Both the position numbers and the translations under genes were made by a program. Below, in pieces: positions 46,927 through 60,205 of a stretch of DNA of 64,000 nucleotides (position 1 is the stretch's first letter; every line of letters begins with the position of its first letter). The notes beneath the pieces are model-generated. The model was given only the letters and a program-made list of their open reading frames with translations, did not search any database and had not been told where the DNA came from. Source of the stretch: Triatoma infestans. Taxonomy: Eukaryota; Arthropoda; Insecta; Hemiptera; Reduviidae. The DNA lies in NCBI GenBank assembly GCA_011037195.1, contig JAAEAF010000094.1:124001-188000 (forward strand). The letters are read 5' to 3'.

Positions 46927-47607
46927 ATTTATTAACACACAAAAATTAGTTCATTTTTATTTGAAACGTATAACCAGAAAAAATCATTTTAAAAATATGA
47001 CTTCAGTCTTTCCCCTAAGTTATTATCATTTCCTTTCTTTTTTTAATTGTTTCTGCCCACCTATGCGAAGTTAAGATCAATTAAATGTTTAATTTTCAAT
47101 CTGAGCTTGAAAATTTGACTTTATATAAGAAGCTTTGCCCCTTGTAAGAAGTTGAGAAATGCATTTATATTATGTATGTATGTATAGCTTGTATTAAGCA
47201 ACATGTTTACCGGTATCGGCCTTGCGATTTTTGCAGTAATCAGAGCACACGAATTTAAGGGCGATTATAATGCATATTTTTTGCAAAATATATGTTTTTT
47301 ATATTATACATTTATTTGTATGTGTTACATTCACTCAAATTATTTCTTCAACTCGATATTTACTATGCTTACTGATAGTTTTTTTGCGCTATGGATTGAA
47401 ATAGGTTAATTTTTAATTTAATGTTAGTTTAACAATAATAATTATTATTTTACTAATTTCAGAGATTGCAACAAATTGGTTGTTTTATAACCACGACAGA
47501 AAGTGTATTGTTTAAATTGATTGGTGACAAAGAGAATCCTAATTTTAAAGCTGTACATTCGCTCATCCTAAAACCGATTACACCATCAGGGCTTGCAAGG
47601 ATGTGAA
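46927..47607 (+). repeat. Segmental duplication around ISOC last exon, copy 2
   Basis: Second copy of the 46265-46860 block in direct orientation. Intron parts have diverged by substitutions and indels more than the exons. Confidence 0.85.
47463..47606 (+). CDS. ISOC2: Duplicate terminal exon 4b of the ISOC-like gene
   Basis: 144 nt with the same acceptor context (TTTCAG then AGATTGCAACAA) and phase as exon 4a at 46716-46859, and its own stop. By eye the two exons differ at 11 of 144 bases and 5 of 47 residues (K/N, I/V, Q/H, M/L, T/S), all outside the recognised catalytic motifs. Splicing of exon 3 to 4b instead of 4a would give an equally long protein. Whether one or both are used is unknown. 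Confidence 0.8.
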   Translation, partial: RLQQIGCFITTTESVLFKLIGDKENPNFKAVHSLILKPITPSGLARM

Positions 47608-49156
47608 GATTGCCTTATTAATATATTATTTGTTATTATTATTATTATTCCATTATTGTTAAGTGCTTTTCTTTTATACATAAATATTATTTATATTTTG
47701 TTTTAAATATCAATATATATATATCACAGTCAATGTTTGCCACTTAAATATTGTTTAGGAACTTTATAATATGTTTGAGGAGATCTTATATTATATATTA
47801 CATATTTTTTTGTGGTGTCGTGTATTAAGGCTTGAGGGGAAAAGTGGCTAAAAATGTATACATTTAAATATGGAAGTTTAACTTTATATTTCTTTTTATT
47901 TTTTGTTTTTAAGTGCGATTTGAGGCTTTTAATCAGCTTAACGCTTGTTCGATATTCATCGATTATTAGATGAAGATTTTCTTAAAGAATTTTTATCTTC
48001 ATATCACTAAGCTTTATATATAATTGTATATAGTATTGTATTCTGTTTATTGGTCATCATTGTATAATTGATTTTTTTTTTTAATAATAATAGTAAATTA
48101 CTCAATTTCAAACATTGGCTGTGAAAAAAATAATAAATATAGGAAAATAAGTAATCTTAAAAAAAATGACTATGATTTGTAATAATAATTGTGGATTTTA
48201 TTTTCTAAAAAATTACAGGTTTACACACAGTGCCAATACTTTGATTGTAATTTGCTCACTTTTAACTAAGTATAACATGGAAATTGATAAGTTTTTTTAG
48301 GGTGAAACAAAATGAGGTCACGCTACCTTTGGTTGTCAGCGATAGCTTACACTATCAAGTCTGCTACTATAATTTTTTAAAAAAAAGATAAAATTTAAAA
48401 TTAACATAACTATGTTTAAAACGTTCAGTTTTTCATTGAAATTGAGCTATTTTACATTTTTTGTTTGTTGATTATGACAATACATCATACGCTCAAAACA
48501 AATTATTGGAGAAAATTTTCGATTTGAGATTACTTACTAATACTTTATTCCCAAGAAACAGAATTTGGTCTTATGTTGTAAAATTTTAGAAAGCAGTGGA
48601 AAAAATTATTTAGCATTTCAGTATTACGATTAGGGCTGTAAAGAACATGCTAAGAATGCGAGAAAAAGAAGATAATCTATTTAAATTAGACTTAGTAATT
48701 AGTTGTGAGCATTGGGAAATGAATTAATTAATTTAAATTATTTAGCAATATATTAGATCTACTATTCAAACAGCTTTTGTTTTTATAAGTTTGTCATTTT
48801 TGGAAATATTATAAATTTACTTCTAAATAGCAGATATAGATATATTATATAGATCAGTGGTTAATATTTCATGCGTCTAAATCATGATGGGATCTCAGAA
48901 TTCTTTAGGATATAATTATTATTGCTACCATTTTTACAATTTTCATCTTTATTGATGACAATCCTTCTTTAGATTGAAGAATAAATTCATTATTATAATT
49001 ATATTCTTTAACAAATGGTTGTACTTATTTTTTAAAAATTAAAGGGTGGTAATATATCATTTTAGAGCTATAGAATGATTTGATAATTATTCGATAATTA
49101 ACAGTACACCACTAATTATGTATACACACTGCTGTTTAGATTTTAAGAATTTATGG
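47608..49156. other. Intergenic/3' region, nothing else recognised
   Basis: AT-rich, likely including the 3' UTR of the ISOC-like gene (an AATAAA lies near 48133). No other gene or clear transposon. Confidence 0.45.
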
Positions 49157-49680
49157 TTAAAAAAAGTCTATTTTATTGTGATCCATAGTATTTGATTCTG
49201 TAGGAATTGCTAATTTATTATTTAGTCTCCACAACTCTTCTTCTTTAGTGGCTCTACTACTGCCCTCTAGAGTTCCTAGATGGCTTTCTAAGTTCATTTT
49301 CACCAATTTTCGCTGTTCCATGCAGAAAAAATCTTCCAGTTCATTGAATCCCCGAGCAACATTCTGGCATTCTGATTCATACCATTCTCGCAGGATAGTC
49401 TGGAGGAACAGAGGGAGACTTTCTTCCATGAACTTCATGAGGATCTCATTCACCATCGCGAACTGCTTATCTTTATATTGTTTACAAAGTCTAGCTGCCG
49501 ATAAAAATGAATGATCTTTCTCTGTTTGTACTAGTTGTACGTTCCCATGGATACGGTTTTTTCTTGCAAGTCCAACAGCTTTTTATTTTCATCTGCATTA
49601 ATGGTAAACCTAAGCCACATAAATGTATATGTGCAGCAGAGGAACTGTTCCAAAAATAGTTTTCGCTTCTCTAGATTCAT
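49157..49680 (-). pseudogene. Unidentified intronless ORF, frameshifted
   Basis: Minus-strand ATG at 49680 opens MNLEKRKLFLEQFL and runs to a TAG at 49531-49533. The other part runs in a second frame from before 49530 (VQTEKDHSFLSAARLCKQYK) through KFMEESLPLFLQTILREWYE and ELEDFFCMEQRKLVKMNLES to a stop at 49157-49159. Together it would be about 174 residues, Leu/Glu/Lys-rich and probably largely helical. A single frameshift near 49535-49550 separates the parts, and an intron there is implausible. I do not recognise the family. It could be a processed pseudogene, a recently broken gene or an assembly error. Confidence 0.5.
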
Positions 49681-49689
49681 TCATATTCG

Positions 49690-51680
49690 TACACTAAGCT
49701 TATAGGCTTTAATCTCCTCCGTTTATTTCAGTAGTTACCTAATTATGCCTAATAATTAATGATCTTAAGATTCCTGATTCCGGAAAAGATTCATTTTATG
49801 CGGTATTTTTTCCTAAGAATTGCATTTCACACAAAAAGAATGGTGTTATTTGTAATATTCATTTTTAAAATATTATTTAAAGCTATCAAGTCTCTATTGA
49901 AGAGATTTAATTTTAAGCCACACATTGTCTAAAAATCAAGCATGAAATTACAAAATAATGTAATATTATACGTATATATAACTTAAATTATGATGATAAT
50001 CAAGATAAGAAAGTAAAAAGCACATTTAGCTGATGGAATTGTATGTTAAACTTTTTTATAATATTAATAGCTTTATTTCACAGTGGCCAAGCTTGTATGA
50101 ATCAATTGTTACAGTAAAAAAAAATTGTAATATACTTTATAAAATATTCAAAGCGTTTATTATTCAACTTTCTGGGTTCTATTTTTCAGTTTTGGAAAGC
50201 TTGAACAACGATCAGATTTCCTGAAATTCGTTTTTCCCTGGAAAGTTTTTGAGATCCACCTGAGTAAGAAAAAGTGATTTTTTATTTTTAGTGAGAATGG
50301 GCCACTGTGTGTGCGTGTTGTATTAATGTAAACCGTATAACTCTAAGAAAATGAAAAGTCAAATTTGATATTTCAAATTTGGACTTGTTCTTCAATCAAG
50401 TGGATCGACACTGGCTGATTCGCTGAATTTTGAATTCATTGAATCAACCAGTTCGTTTGTGATATAAACATATAGTTGAAGTCATCTCTCTCCACGAATT
50501 GCAAACCTTACTCTGACAATGGATGAAACTCCGAAACCGGTCAGAACCAAAACAAGCCTGCTACGACGGATAAAACCATAGATAAAAATATTACTTTCAA
50601 GAATCAAAGTTAGTTAATATATCAGTCAGTACATGGATATGTTTAAAAAGCTATCAACACAACAAAGAAACCTCATTGTAGAATGTATGTTTAAAATATT
50701 ACATCGCAGTTATGTGAACATCTGCCGGGAAATATCTAAGTGGTTTAAGTTAAAGCAAAAAATTATATTATTCATGGTGGTCTTGTATGAGTAGGAAATA
50801 ATATTTATTTAAACAGAAAAAAAGAACTTATCAGAAACAGAAAGAAGGATATATGCGTCTGCCAGAGTTTGGATTATATAAATATTATATTTATACATTT
50901 AAAAAGACTTTTTTCCAAAATAAAATAATGAGATACAATAAGAAAGTAAATAAATTAAAAATACTACTTAATTAAAGATAACAAACTTAACACAAAATAA
51001 TATCAATGAGATGTTTGTACGGCAATGGCCAGAGCAGTTTCTGGTTGCTCTATGTTTCGGGTACCATTGGTGCCCTTCTTCAGGAGCTCTGTAAAATTTA
51101 TTAGAGAAAATACATTATTGCACAATTATAGTAGTTATGAAAAATAAATTCATAGAAGTTCTGAATTCAGAGCTCGCCTCACAGAAACTCCCCGAACTTC
51201 TGCCTTCACTTTCAATAGGAGTGCAGGAAGTTGCCCCTTCCAACTTGACAAATTTAGCAAGGACGCGCTAAATTCCGACGAATGGTTACTCGCAGGAGTA
51301 ACCCACTGTTTAAATCACAAAGCTTTGCGCTTCACTATGTCTAAAGTCACAATCCTCGGCATAGAAGTAGCCGAAATGATGGCATAGAGAGTAGCCATAA
51401 GACATACCTAATATGCTGACGGAGAGCATAAATAAGAACGGGTACCAGATAGTTTCAATGTCCAACATATAATTACGAGTACACGCTGGAAGACCAAATA
51501 ATTTTTCAGAAAAGATCTCTGAAATTTCTCAATTACTTCATAGCTTTGCCAAACTTGTGCTCCATAACAGATAATTGACTATAATACACTTGGTCCTTAA
51601 GACTGTAAAGGGATTTCATTTCCTACAAAAAAAACGAGACCAAACACTGTTTAAATCAAATTTAGCTGAAGGAACTTTTC
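49690..51680. other. Non-coding stretch, nothing firm recognised
   Basis: AT-rich. CTCTATGTTTCGGGTACCAT and GCCCTTCTTCAGGAGCTC near 51047-51090 look like old LINE-associated sequence, but no complete element is visible. Confidence 0.4.
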
Positions 51681-51689
51681 TAAGCTTTA

Positions 51690-52990
51690 ATAAATTTGTT
51701 AATGGAGATGAGTGTTCTGGTTGTGGAGACATGGCTTTGTTCTTCTGATACTAGTATGTCTTCTTTTCTTAACAGTTATGATTATTGTGACAGCTGTGCT
51801 GTTAAACTCCATGATAGGGGAAGAGGCAGTGGGGGTTTGTTAATTTATCTTAAAAAAGGTTTATTCTCAGTAGTTAAAGTTATTTGTTCTAATGCTTGGT
51901 TCCTCAAGAGTATAAAATGAATACTTCTGTTTAGTTTAGTATTTTTCCAGGAACTGACTGTGATTACGTTATAGATCTGTTTCGCTATGAATTATACAAT
52001 AATTTGTCCGACTTTGATAATCCTGATATTGTAATAGGGCACATTTTATTCTAGTGTAGGTAATTCAAATAGTCTAGATAATAAATTATTTTCCTGATCT
52101 AACTTAATGGAACCAGATCTAACCTTGATGAAATCATTAATAGTGGAGGTTCCCGATTAGTAGATGTGATGGAATCTTTTGGTTTAATAGTTTAGGTATG
52201 TAATATAGTTTAGGTTTAATAGATAATGGTAGGTCCCTCAATCCGTCTAAATTTACTTATCTATTTGAAAATTTACTTATGTATTTGAAATTTTATTTAT
52301 GTATTTGAAAATTTTACTTATGAATTGAAACAGCCTGCCTTCATGTTTTATGGAAAATATTCCAACGAATGTTAAAATGGTAGATAAAGCTATTATGTCC
52401 GAGGATCAGCTACCTAAAGTATGATACAACGGTTAGTTGAGATTAGCAGCATACCTTTCAATTGGGTTTTCGAAATTAGCAAACTACTTTCCATCGTTGG
52501 GGCTGGTGATATCTGGATTGGTCAGAACGTAGAGAAAATCAAAAGTCGTAGCAATGATCTGTCGTAGTTTGGATATCGGCAGGGTGACTACTTCAACATT
52601 CAATGTTTATTATAGAAACGTAAGTATATTAAGATTATCTGAACAGTACTTACATTTAATGTGCATACTGATGAATTAAGGGTTTAGCACAATTATGGAT
52701 GGCAACTAAAAAAATTACTGAATTCATATTAATGGTATTTTCAGAAAATTTAATAGCGATAATCTATGTAAATATTGTACTTCTGGTGAAAAAGATGAAT
52801 CTTATCCTCTTCTTACTATATTGCCCAACCTTTCGGGCTCAAAGATAGACTTTTTTGAATAATTGTATAGTTTCAACTAATACCTCTTGCCAAGTTATAG
52901 AAGAATCATTAATTAGTAGAGATACCAATCATTTGAAAAATATTTACCTGTTCGTTAATAAAACAATCTCTGAGAAGGCACAAATGATAA
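51690..52990 (+). pseudogene. LINE endonuclease and C-terminal fragments
   Basis: 51696-51920 encodes VVETWLCSSDTSMSSFLNSY followed by GRGSGGLLIYLKKGL, a LINE endonuclease N-terminal pattern. 51930-52030 gives FPGTDCDYVIDLFRYELYNN and FDNPDIVIG, then frameshifted remains to about 52260. Near 52735-52860, NLCKYCTSGEKDESYPLLT resembles a LINE C-terminal knuckle. The RT domain is missing, so this is a deleted, inactive copy. Confidence 0.65.
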
Positions 52991-53226
52991 TATGTAATAT
53001 GAACATTAATATTGCCATTTATTTATTATAATTATTTTATTTGTTATTTATTTTTTTTCTTCTTTTATTATCTGATATAATGATTTATTTATTCAATTCT
53101 TTTCTCTTCTGTTTCTCTCTTCTCTGAGAAAATGTTATATTTTTGTTACATAGTGTATAACAGTGTTTATTTTAGAGTTTTATCATTGATTTTCATTACT
53201 GATAGATGTAGGGTTGTTCTGATTTT

Positions 53227-53608
53227 CAGAGACATTTTCCGTGGTAGCCTGCTTCATTTTGTGGTCCTCGACCGGTTTCGGGCGTTCGCCCATCTTCAGG
53301 TTGCGTTTTTCAGAGTGTGACAACACAGACTTGCACAGAGCAAATTCAGTTTTACACACTGTGTGTAAAACTCAGACTCAGAAACTCCAGAGGTAAAACC
53401 AAGAGGTAAAACATCCTCTGGTAAAACTCAGTGTGAGTGTGTAAAACTGAATTTGCTCTGTGCAAGTCTGTGTTGTCACACTGTCTGAAAAACGCATCCT
53501 GAAGATGGGCGAACGCCCGAAACCGGTCGATGACCACAAAATGAAGCAGGCTACCACGGAAAATGTCTCTGATGCTTTCCAGCTCTGCGGAACCAACCAC
53601 CACAACAA
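53227..53608. mobile_element. Foldback element, copy C
   Basis: Left arm from CAGAGACATTTTCCGTGGTA, right arm ending ACGGAAAATGTCTCTGAT near 53573, each over 130 bp, then the same unpaired tail as copy A (GCTTTCCAGCTCTGCGGAAC to CCACCACAACAA). The centre (53371-53429) has an extra block with AGAGGTAAAAC twice. The 13-bp TTGTTCTGATTTT lies on both sides (53214-53226 and 53609-53621) as target duplication. Confidence 0.8.
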
Positions 53609-53639
53609 TTGTTCTGATTTTATTTATTCATTTATTTTT

Positions 53640-54030
53640 ATAAATTTACGTTAAATAAGTGATATTATTATTATTTTCATTATTGACGAAGAAAATTTTT
53701 CATTACTATTTTAGTTATTTATAAGTGGAAAATATAATTTGAATTGTTTTGTTTGATTAGAGCCAAACCTCTTGTAATTTTAAATTATTACAAAATACAG
53801 TATATTTTCATTCATTCACTAATAGTCTGTATTTGACAAGACTGGAATAAAAAGAAAAAAATATATAGAATTCCTGGGAACCACTTACTTTCTAATAAAG
53901 CATGAGAATAAGTGAATTATTTAAAAGTGAATCACTCTTTTTATTCTTAACAAAACACTATTTACAAAGGAACGATGGATACACAGTAAAAATGCTCGAG
54001 TTGGTTACATAAAAAATACAAAAAAACTGG
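53640..54030. other. Intergenic stretch and dUTPase 3' flank
   Basis: AT-rich. AATAAA on the minus strand at 53940-53945 is a likely polyadenylation signal for the dUTPase gene. Confidence 0.5.
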
Positions 54031-54034
54031 AAAA

Positions 54035-54735
54035 CTAATTCACACCAGTTGATCCGAAACCACCACTGCCTCGATTAGTAACATCTATGGTCTGTTGAAA
54101 ACAATACATGTAACAACAAGAAACCATTGATTTATATCGCATATACATGAAGGACATATAGTACATACCTGAACTTCTTGTAATGAAGGATACAGAATAC
54201 GTTCACAAATAAGTTGGGCAATTCTATCGCCTTCTTTTACCACAAAATCTTCTGGTCCATGATTAAACAAAACAACGCCGACATTACCTCGATAATCCGC
54301 ATCGATAACACCAGCTGAATAAATAAATCAGTTGCTTGTAAAAAAGTACAGATTAATAACTACAAAAGGAAAATTAAAAACAAACCTCCCACGTCTATAT
54401 GATTCTTCCAAGCTAAACCGGAACGTGGTGCAACTCTGCCATAACAACCTTCTGGCAGATCAATTTGTAAATCGGTTTTAACTAATTCCTTTCCTCTGGA
54501 AGGTATTATATAATTGTATGCACTAAAAAATGTATTTTTCTATACTTAGAAATATTTTCTTAAGAGAACAAATACAACACAAATAAGCTGGCAAATGATG
54601 TAAAGAATAGCCATCTTAATACTGCTATATTTACCTTCTCAAATCAAATCCGGCTGCTTTCTCGGAACCTTTTATGGGTGCATAAGCTTTACTGGAAAGC
54701 TTGACAAAACGTAAAACTGGTGAACCGCCAGGCAT
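54035..54735 (-). CDS. DUT: dUTPase (deoxyuridine triphosphate nucleotidohydrolase)
   Basis: Four minus-strand exons in phase: 54735-54635, 54522-54386, 54314-54169, 54091-54035, giving 146 residues, the normal size for a trimeric dUTPase. It hydrolyses dUTP to dUMP and pyrophosphate, keeping uracil out of DNA and supplying dTMP synthesis. All five family motifs are present in order: AAGFDLRS (1), APRSGLAWK (2), [11 protein letters not shown] with the catalytic Asp (3), [10 protein letters not shown] (4), and [10 protein letters not shown], the C-terminal arm that closes over the nucleotide (5). Starts [20 protein letters not shown]; no leader peptide is apparent, suggesting the nuclear/cytosolic form. 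Introns are short and free of transposons. Appears intact. Confidence 0.95.
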
Positions 54736-54739
54736 TATT

Positions 54740-55760
54740 AAAGCTTTCCCTTAGGTCTATCTCCACGTACAGCTTCAAAACTTTCTCAATAAAGGCGGGA
54801 CTTTAAAATCTGCACTAAACACACCATACAGTAACCTTCACTTACGACAGACTAACCGCGCGGCATTTTTGAAAAACAGCAAAACATTGGCTCATAATTA
54901 TAAGAACTGCTCAACTAAATTCAAGAACTCTGGTTGACAACTAGCAAGTTTAATTTTCAAGAAATATAATATATTAGAAGTTCCTTAAAACAAAAATTTT
55001 TACTAAAAGTCAATAGTAGCTTTAAGAAGCGCGGAGAATTCTTTCAAAATAATGTTAATTAAGTTAATACTAATTATCAGAGACTCCTAGTACTGTAACA
55101 CTGTTCTACATATAATACAACTTTGTTGCACATTTTACAAACTTTTATTTTGAACAAATTTTGCAAAATATATAAAAATAATAAATATATTTGAAGAAAT
55201 TATTAGCAGTTTTCATTGAATGTTAGCGTTTATAGATAAAAATCGGTTTAGCATAATCTTACAGATGTGGCCACACCATGAATACTTAGCCATCCAACAT
55301 ACCAGAGTGGCACTCCAAGTTAGAACAGTTTAATATTCAGAGCAGATCAATACTGTGAGAAAAGACCACAGAAAAGAAAAAGGCCCATTAGTGCAACGTG
55401 TCAAACCTGAATCCGATCAGGAATAGATAGATCGTTGCTCTGGAGAGCGGAGCGTCTGAAATGGAGTCAAGATTAATAATTATAAACACTAATTATGTTC
55501 TAGATTAAGAGAAAAATTTGTAGCTCTAATCAATTAATTCATTTACTTTTGGTCGACCGATGTTGTGGCTTAGGTATAATAATTTGATGGCTGGGTATTT
55601 GTCTAACACAGAGCTTATCACACTTTGTGGTTTGATAAATATCGAGCAATAATTTAATAATTAATTATTTTATTGTCATCTCCAATAGAGAAAGACTTTC
55701 GCCAACAGAACACTACTCTAGCTAAATATCGTACTATATACCAGAAATGAAGTTTATTAA
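54740..55760. other. Intergenic region upstream of dUTPase
   Basis: Presumably holds the dUTPase promoter. No other gene or element is recognised. Confidence 0.45.
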
Positions 55761-55763
55761 CTA

Positions 55764-55833
55764 TTTTTGTTTCATTACAATGCAGTGATAATGATATATT
55801 TATCATTATCACTGCATTGTAATGAAACAAAAA
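55764..55833. repeat. Perfect 33-bp inverted repeat with 4-bp spacer
   Basis: Left arm 55764-55796 and right arm 55801-55833 are exact reverse complements; the spacer is TATT. The right arm starts TATCATTATCACTGCATTGT. It directly abuts the left end of a CTTCCGG-family copy. Confidence 0.92.
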
Positions 55834-55834
55834 A

Positions 55835-56165
55835 ATTGTTGTGAAACACTCATATGATTTTCTCTTACTACAATTTACAGAAATGGCAATTTTTTTTCAA
55901 CTAGATGTTTAGTTTAATGAAATTCGTTATTGTTTTTAAGAAGAATATCAGAAAACTGAAAAAAAATCAGTTCAGTAATGTAGCACTTCCGTTGAATCAA
56001 TTTTCTTCAAATTCGGAATTTTGGCATCACATTTCATTGTTATTAATATTATTTAGATGATAGACGATATAATAAACTGAAATAACACTTAGAGGAAGAC
56101 ATAACACCATCCCTCTTAAAGAAATTTTCCCGGAGAAACGTTCCAAATAAAAGTTGTAGCTCATT
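55835..56165 (+). repeat. CTTCCGG-family repeat, split by hAT
   Basis: Left end TTGTTGTGAAACACTCATAT and TTTTCTCTTACTAC, then TGTAGCACTTCCGTTGAATC, and AAATAAAAGTTGTAGC up to the hAT target duplication. The same copy resumes at 60052. Confidence 0.75.
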
Positions 56166-56715
56166 ATATATGTCAGCGGTTCCCAATCTTTTTTCATCAG
56201 TGTACCCCTTTACCTGATTGTTTCCTTAGTGTGTACCCCTAACAAATATATATATATAAATAAAAAAAATAAATAATCGTATTCTTGATTTTACGTATTG
56301 TAACTTTAAATTAATAGCAAAACAATCTGAATATAATGTGTCTTGTAAAGAACATATACATATGATATGTTCCTATTAAAAAAATCATTTATGAATAGGT
56401 AAACATTTCAAACCAATAACTATTGCAGGGGTCGTAAATTGAAACAGCAAAGCGTTAATAAAGGAGAAGTAAATTATATGCGGGCATTAGTCAAAATTAA
56501 AGCAACATTTTTTCGAATTTTTACATTTTCAAGAAATCATTTAATAATTTTTGATATACAAATATATTTACTTTAAAAAAAAAATACAACAACTGAACAA
56601 TTATACACGTGCAAACATATATAAAGAAAAACAAATATAAAATGTACATATAATATATATAATATTATAAAAGAAATTGTTAATAACAGAAAGCATATTT
56701 TACTTTAAACTTATT

Positions 56716-58581
<1,866 letters not shown>

Positions 58582-58806
58582 ATCTAATGATAAATGAATT
58601 TTAAAATTAGTATAAATACTAAATAAATAATTAAGAAAATAATACCGAACGTAAAAAAATATTCAGAGAAGATAGTTTTGTCCTTTATCTTGTCTTAATA
58701 AAAAAAATATGAAAGCATGAACAGTAACTGATAGTGTTTACTCCTTTGTTCAATTGGGCAATTGCTGTCGCTGCAGGCTGCACTATTTCGTTGCCTGCTG
58801 TTCCCA

Positions 58807-59126
58807 CCCTTAGCACATACACTACATAGGGACGTTTCGATACTAGTATCATATAGTATTGTTTCGATACCAATATATCGATATCGGTATCGAATCATTC
58901 GATATTATATTGGTATCGAAAAAATACTGCAGTATCGAATGAGTACTTAATTCTTGTCAATTTGTACCCTTAGCACATACACTACATAGGGACGTTTCGA
59001 TACTAGTATCATATAGTATTGTTTCGATACCAATATATCGATATCGGTATCGAATCATTCGATATTATATTGGTATCGAAAAAATACTGCAGTATCGAAT
59101 GAGTACTTAATTCTTGTCAATTTGTA
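58807..59126. repeat. Exact 160-bp tandem duplication
   Basis: 58807-58966 and 58967-59126 are identical by eye. The unit starts CCCTTAGCACATACACTACA, which is hAT sequence, and includes the first 140 bp of the nested MITE, so the duplication happened after the MITE inserted. Confidence 0.92.
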
Positions 59127-59791
59127 TGTTATTCAGTTTTATTATAATAATTTTGTAATTAAGTTGTAGGAATCATTTATTATATAATTTTTTCCCCATA
59201 GGAAGTTTACTGTATTATCTGGTTATCTGGCTTGGCACCAGTGTCGCCAACTTAGGGGTTTTGCCCCTAAATTTAGGTGGAAAATAATTGCTCAGGTTTT
59301 TTTAAAGAGAAAAAATGTTTAGGGGTATTTTTAGAGGTTTAGTTAATGGAAGTTTGCTCAAAGTCTAGAAAAAACTATTATTATTTGGTTCACCAATATT
59401 TTTCCTGTTAATATAGGTATTGGATTTGCACTTTTTAATATTTTACAACAGGTATGACATCTGGCGGAAAACAGTATAAGGTCCTTTATTTTATTTCATA
59501 CCATTTTTTTTAATTGATGTGACTATTAGTTGTTTTAGTTAAAAATTGGAAACAAAGCAATGCCAAAATTAAAGAAAAAAATATTAAAGTATTGAGGGTG
59601 ACGTTCTAGTTTGGATTAAATGGTTCAAATATAGTGTGTACTTATTAAATTTTTAAAATTTCGAAACTTTACTCATTTGATACTCGTGGATATCGATACT
59701 TTTCATTCAATATTGATATCTATATCGTATATATCGATACCAGCTATTCGATACCAAGTGTTGGATCGAAAGCGGTATCGGAACATCCCTA
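58827..59791. mobile_element. Nested hAT-type MITE inside the hAT transposon
   Basis: Left end TAGGGACGTTTCGATAC and right end GTATCGGAACATCCCTA are imperfect inverted repeats. Flanking octamers ACACTACA (58819-58826) and ACACTGCA (59792-59799) match at 7 of 8. The interior is AT-rich, full of TATCGATA-type palindromes, and non-coding. Confidence 0.75.
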
Positions 59792-60051
59792 ACACTGCAA
59801 GCACTATTCGTTTCGCTGAATCGAGTACCCGTGATTGAAGCCACTACACTCATGGGTATTCGGTTTAGTGAAGCCGCTAAGCTTAATGAACAAAAACAGT
59901 AATTGCCAATATACTCGCAGGCAATTAGTTTAGTGTACTGTATTTTTCATTAATGAATATATCTGCATAATTTTTATATCTTCCGCCATAATAACTTTTT
60001 TTTTGCGTACCCCAAAACAATCTTTCGCGTACCCCAGGTTGGGAACCGTTG

Positions 60052-60205
60052 ATATATGTAGTTTATATTAGAAGTTTAGAGAAAATCATTGAGCCGTTTT
60101 CAGAAAATATCTCAAAACACTGAAAAATCCATTCGGTAAAGCCGCATTTTCGGTCAATTAATTTTATTTAAACTCGAATTTCGGCACCATATTAATTCTA
60201 ATTAA
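60052..60205 (+). repeat. CTTCCGG-family repeat, between hAT and Helitron
   Basis: Continues the copy started at 55835: AGAAAATCATTGAGCCGTTT, AAAGCCGCATTTTCGGTC, AATTCTAATTAA, then the Helitron. Confidence 0.7.

Noticed and set aside
49540..49560. Tiny intron to explain the frame break in the 49-kb ORF
   Set aside because: The only GT...AG pair there would be about 10 nt, far below any spliceable intron.
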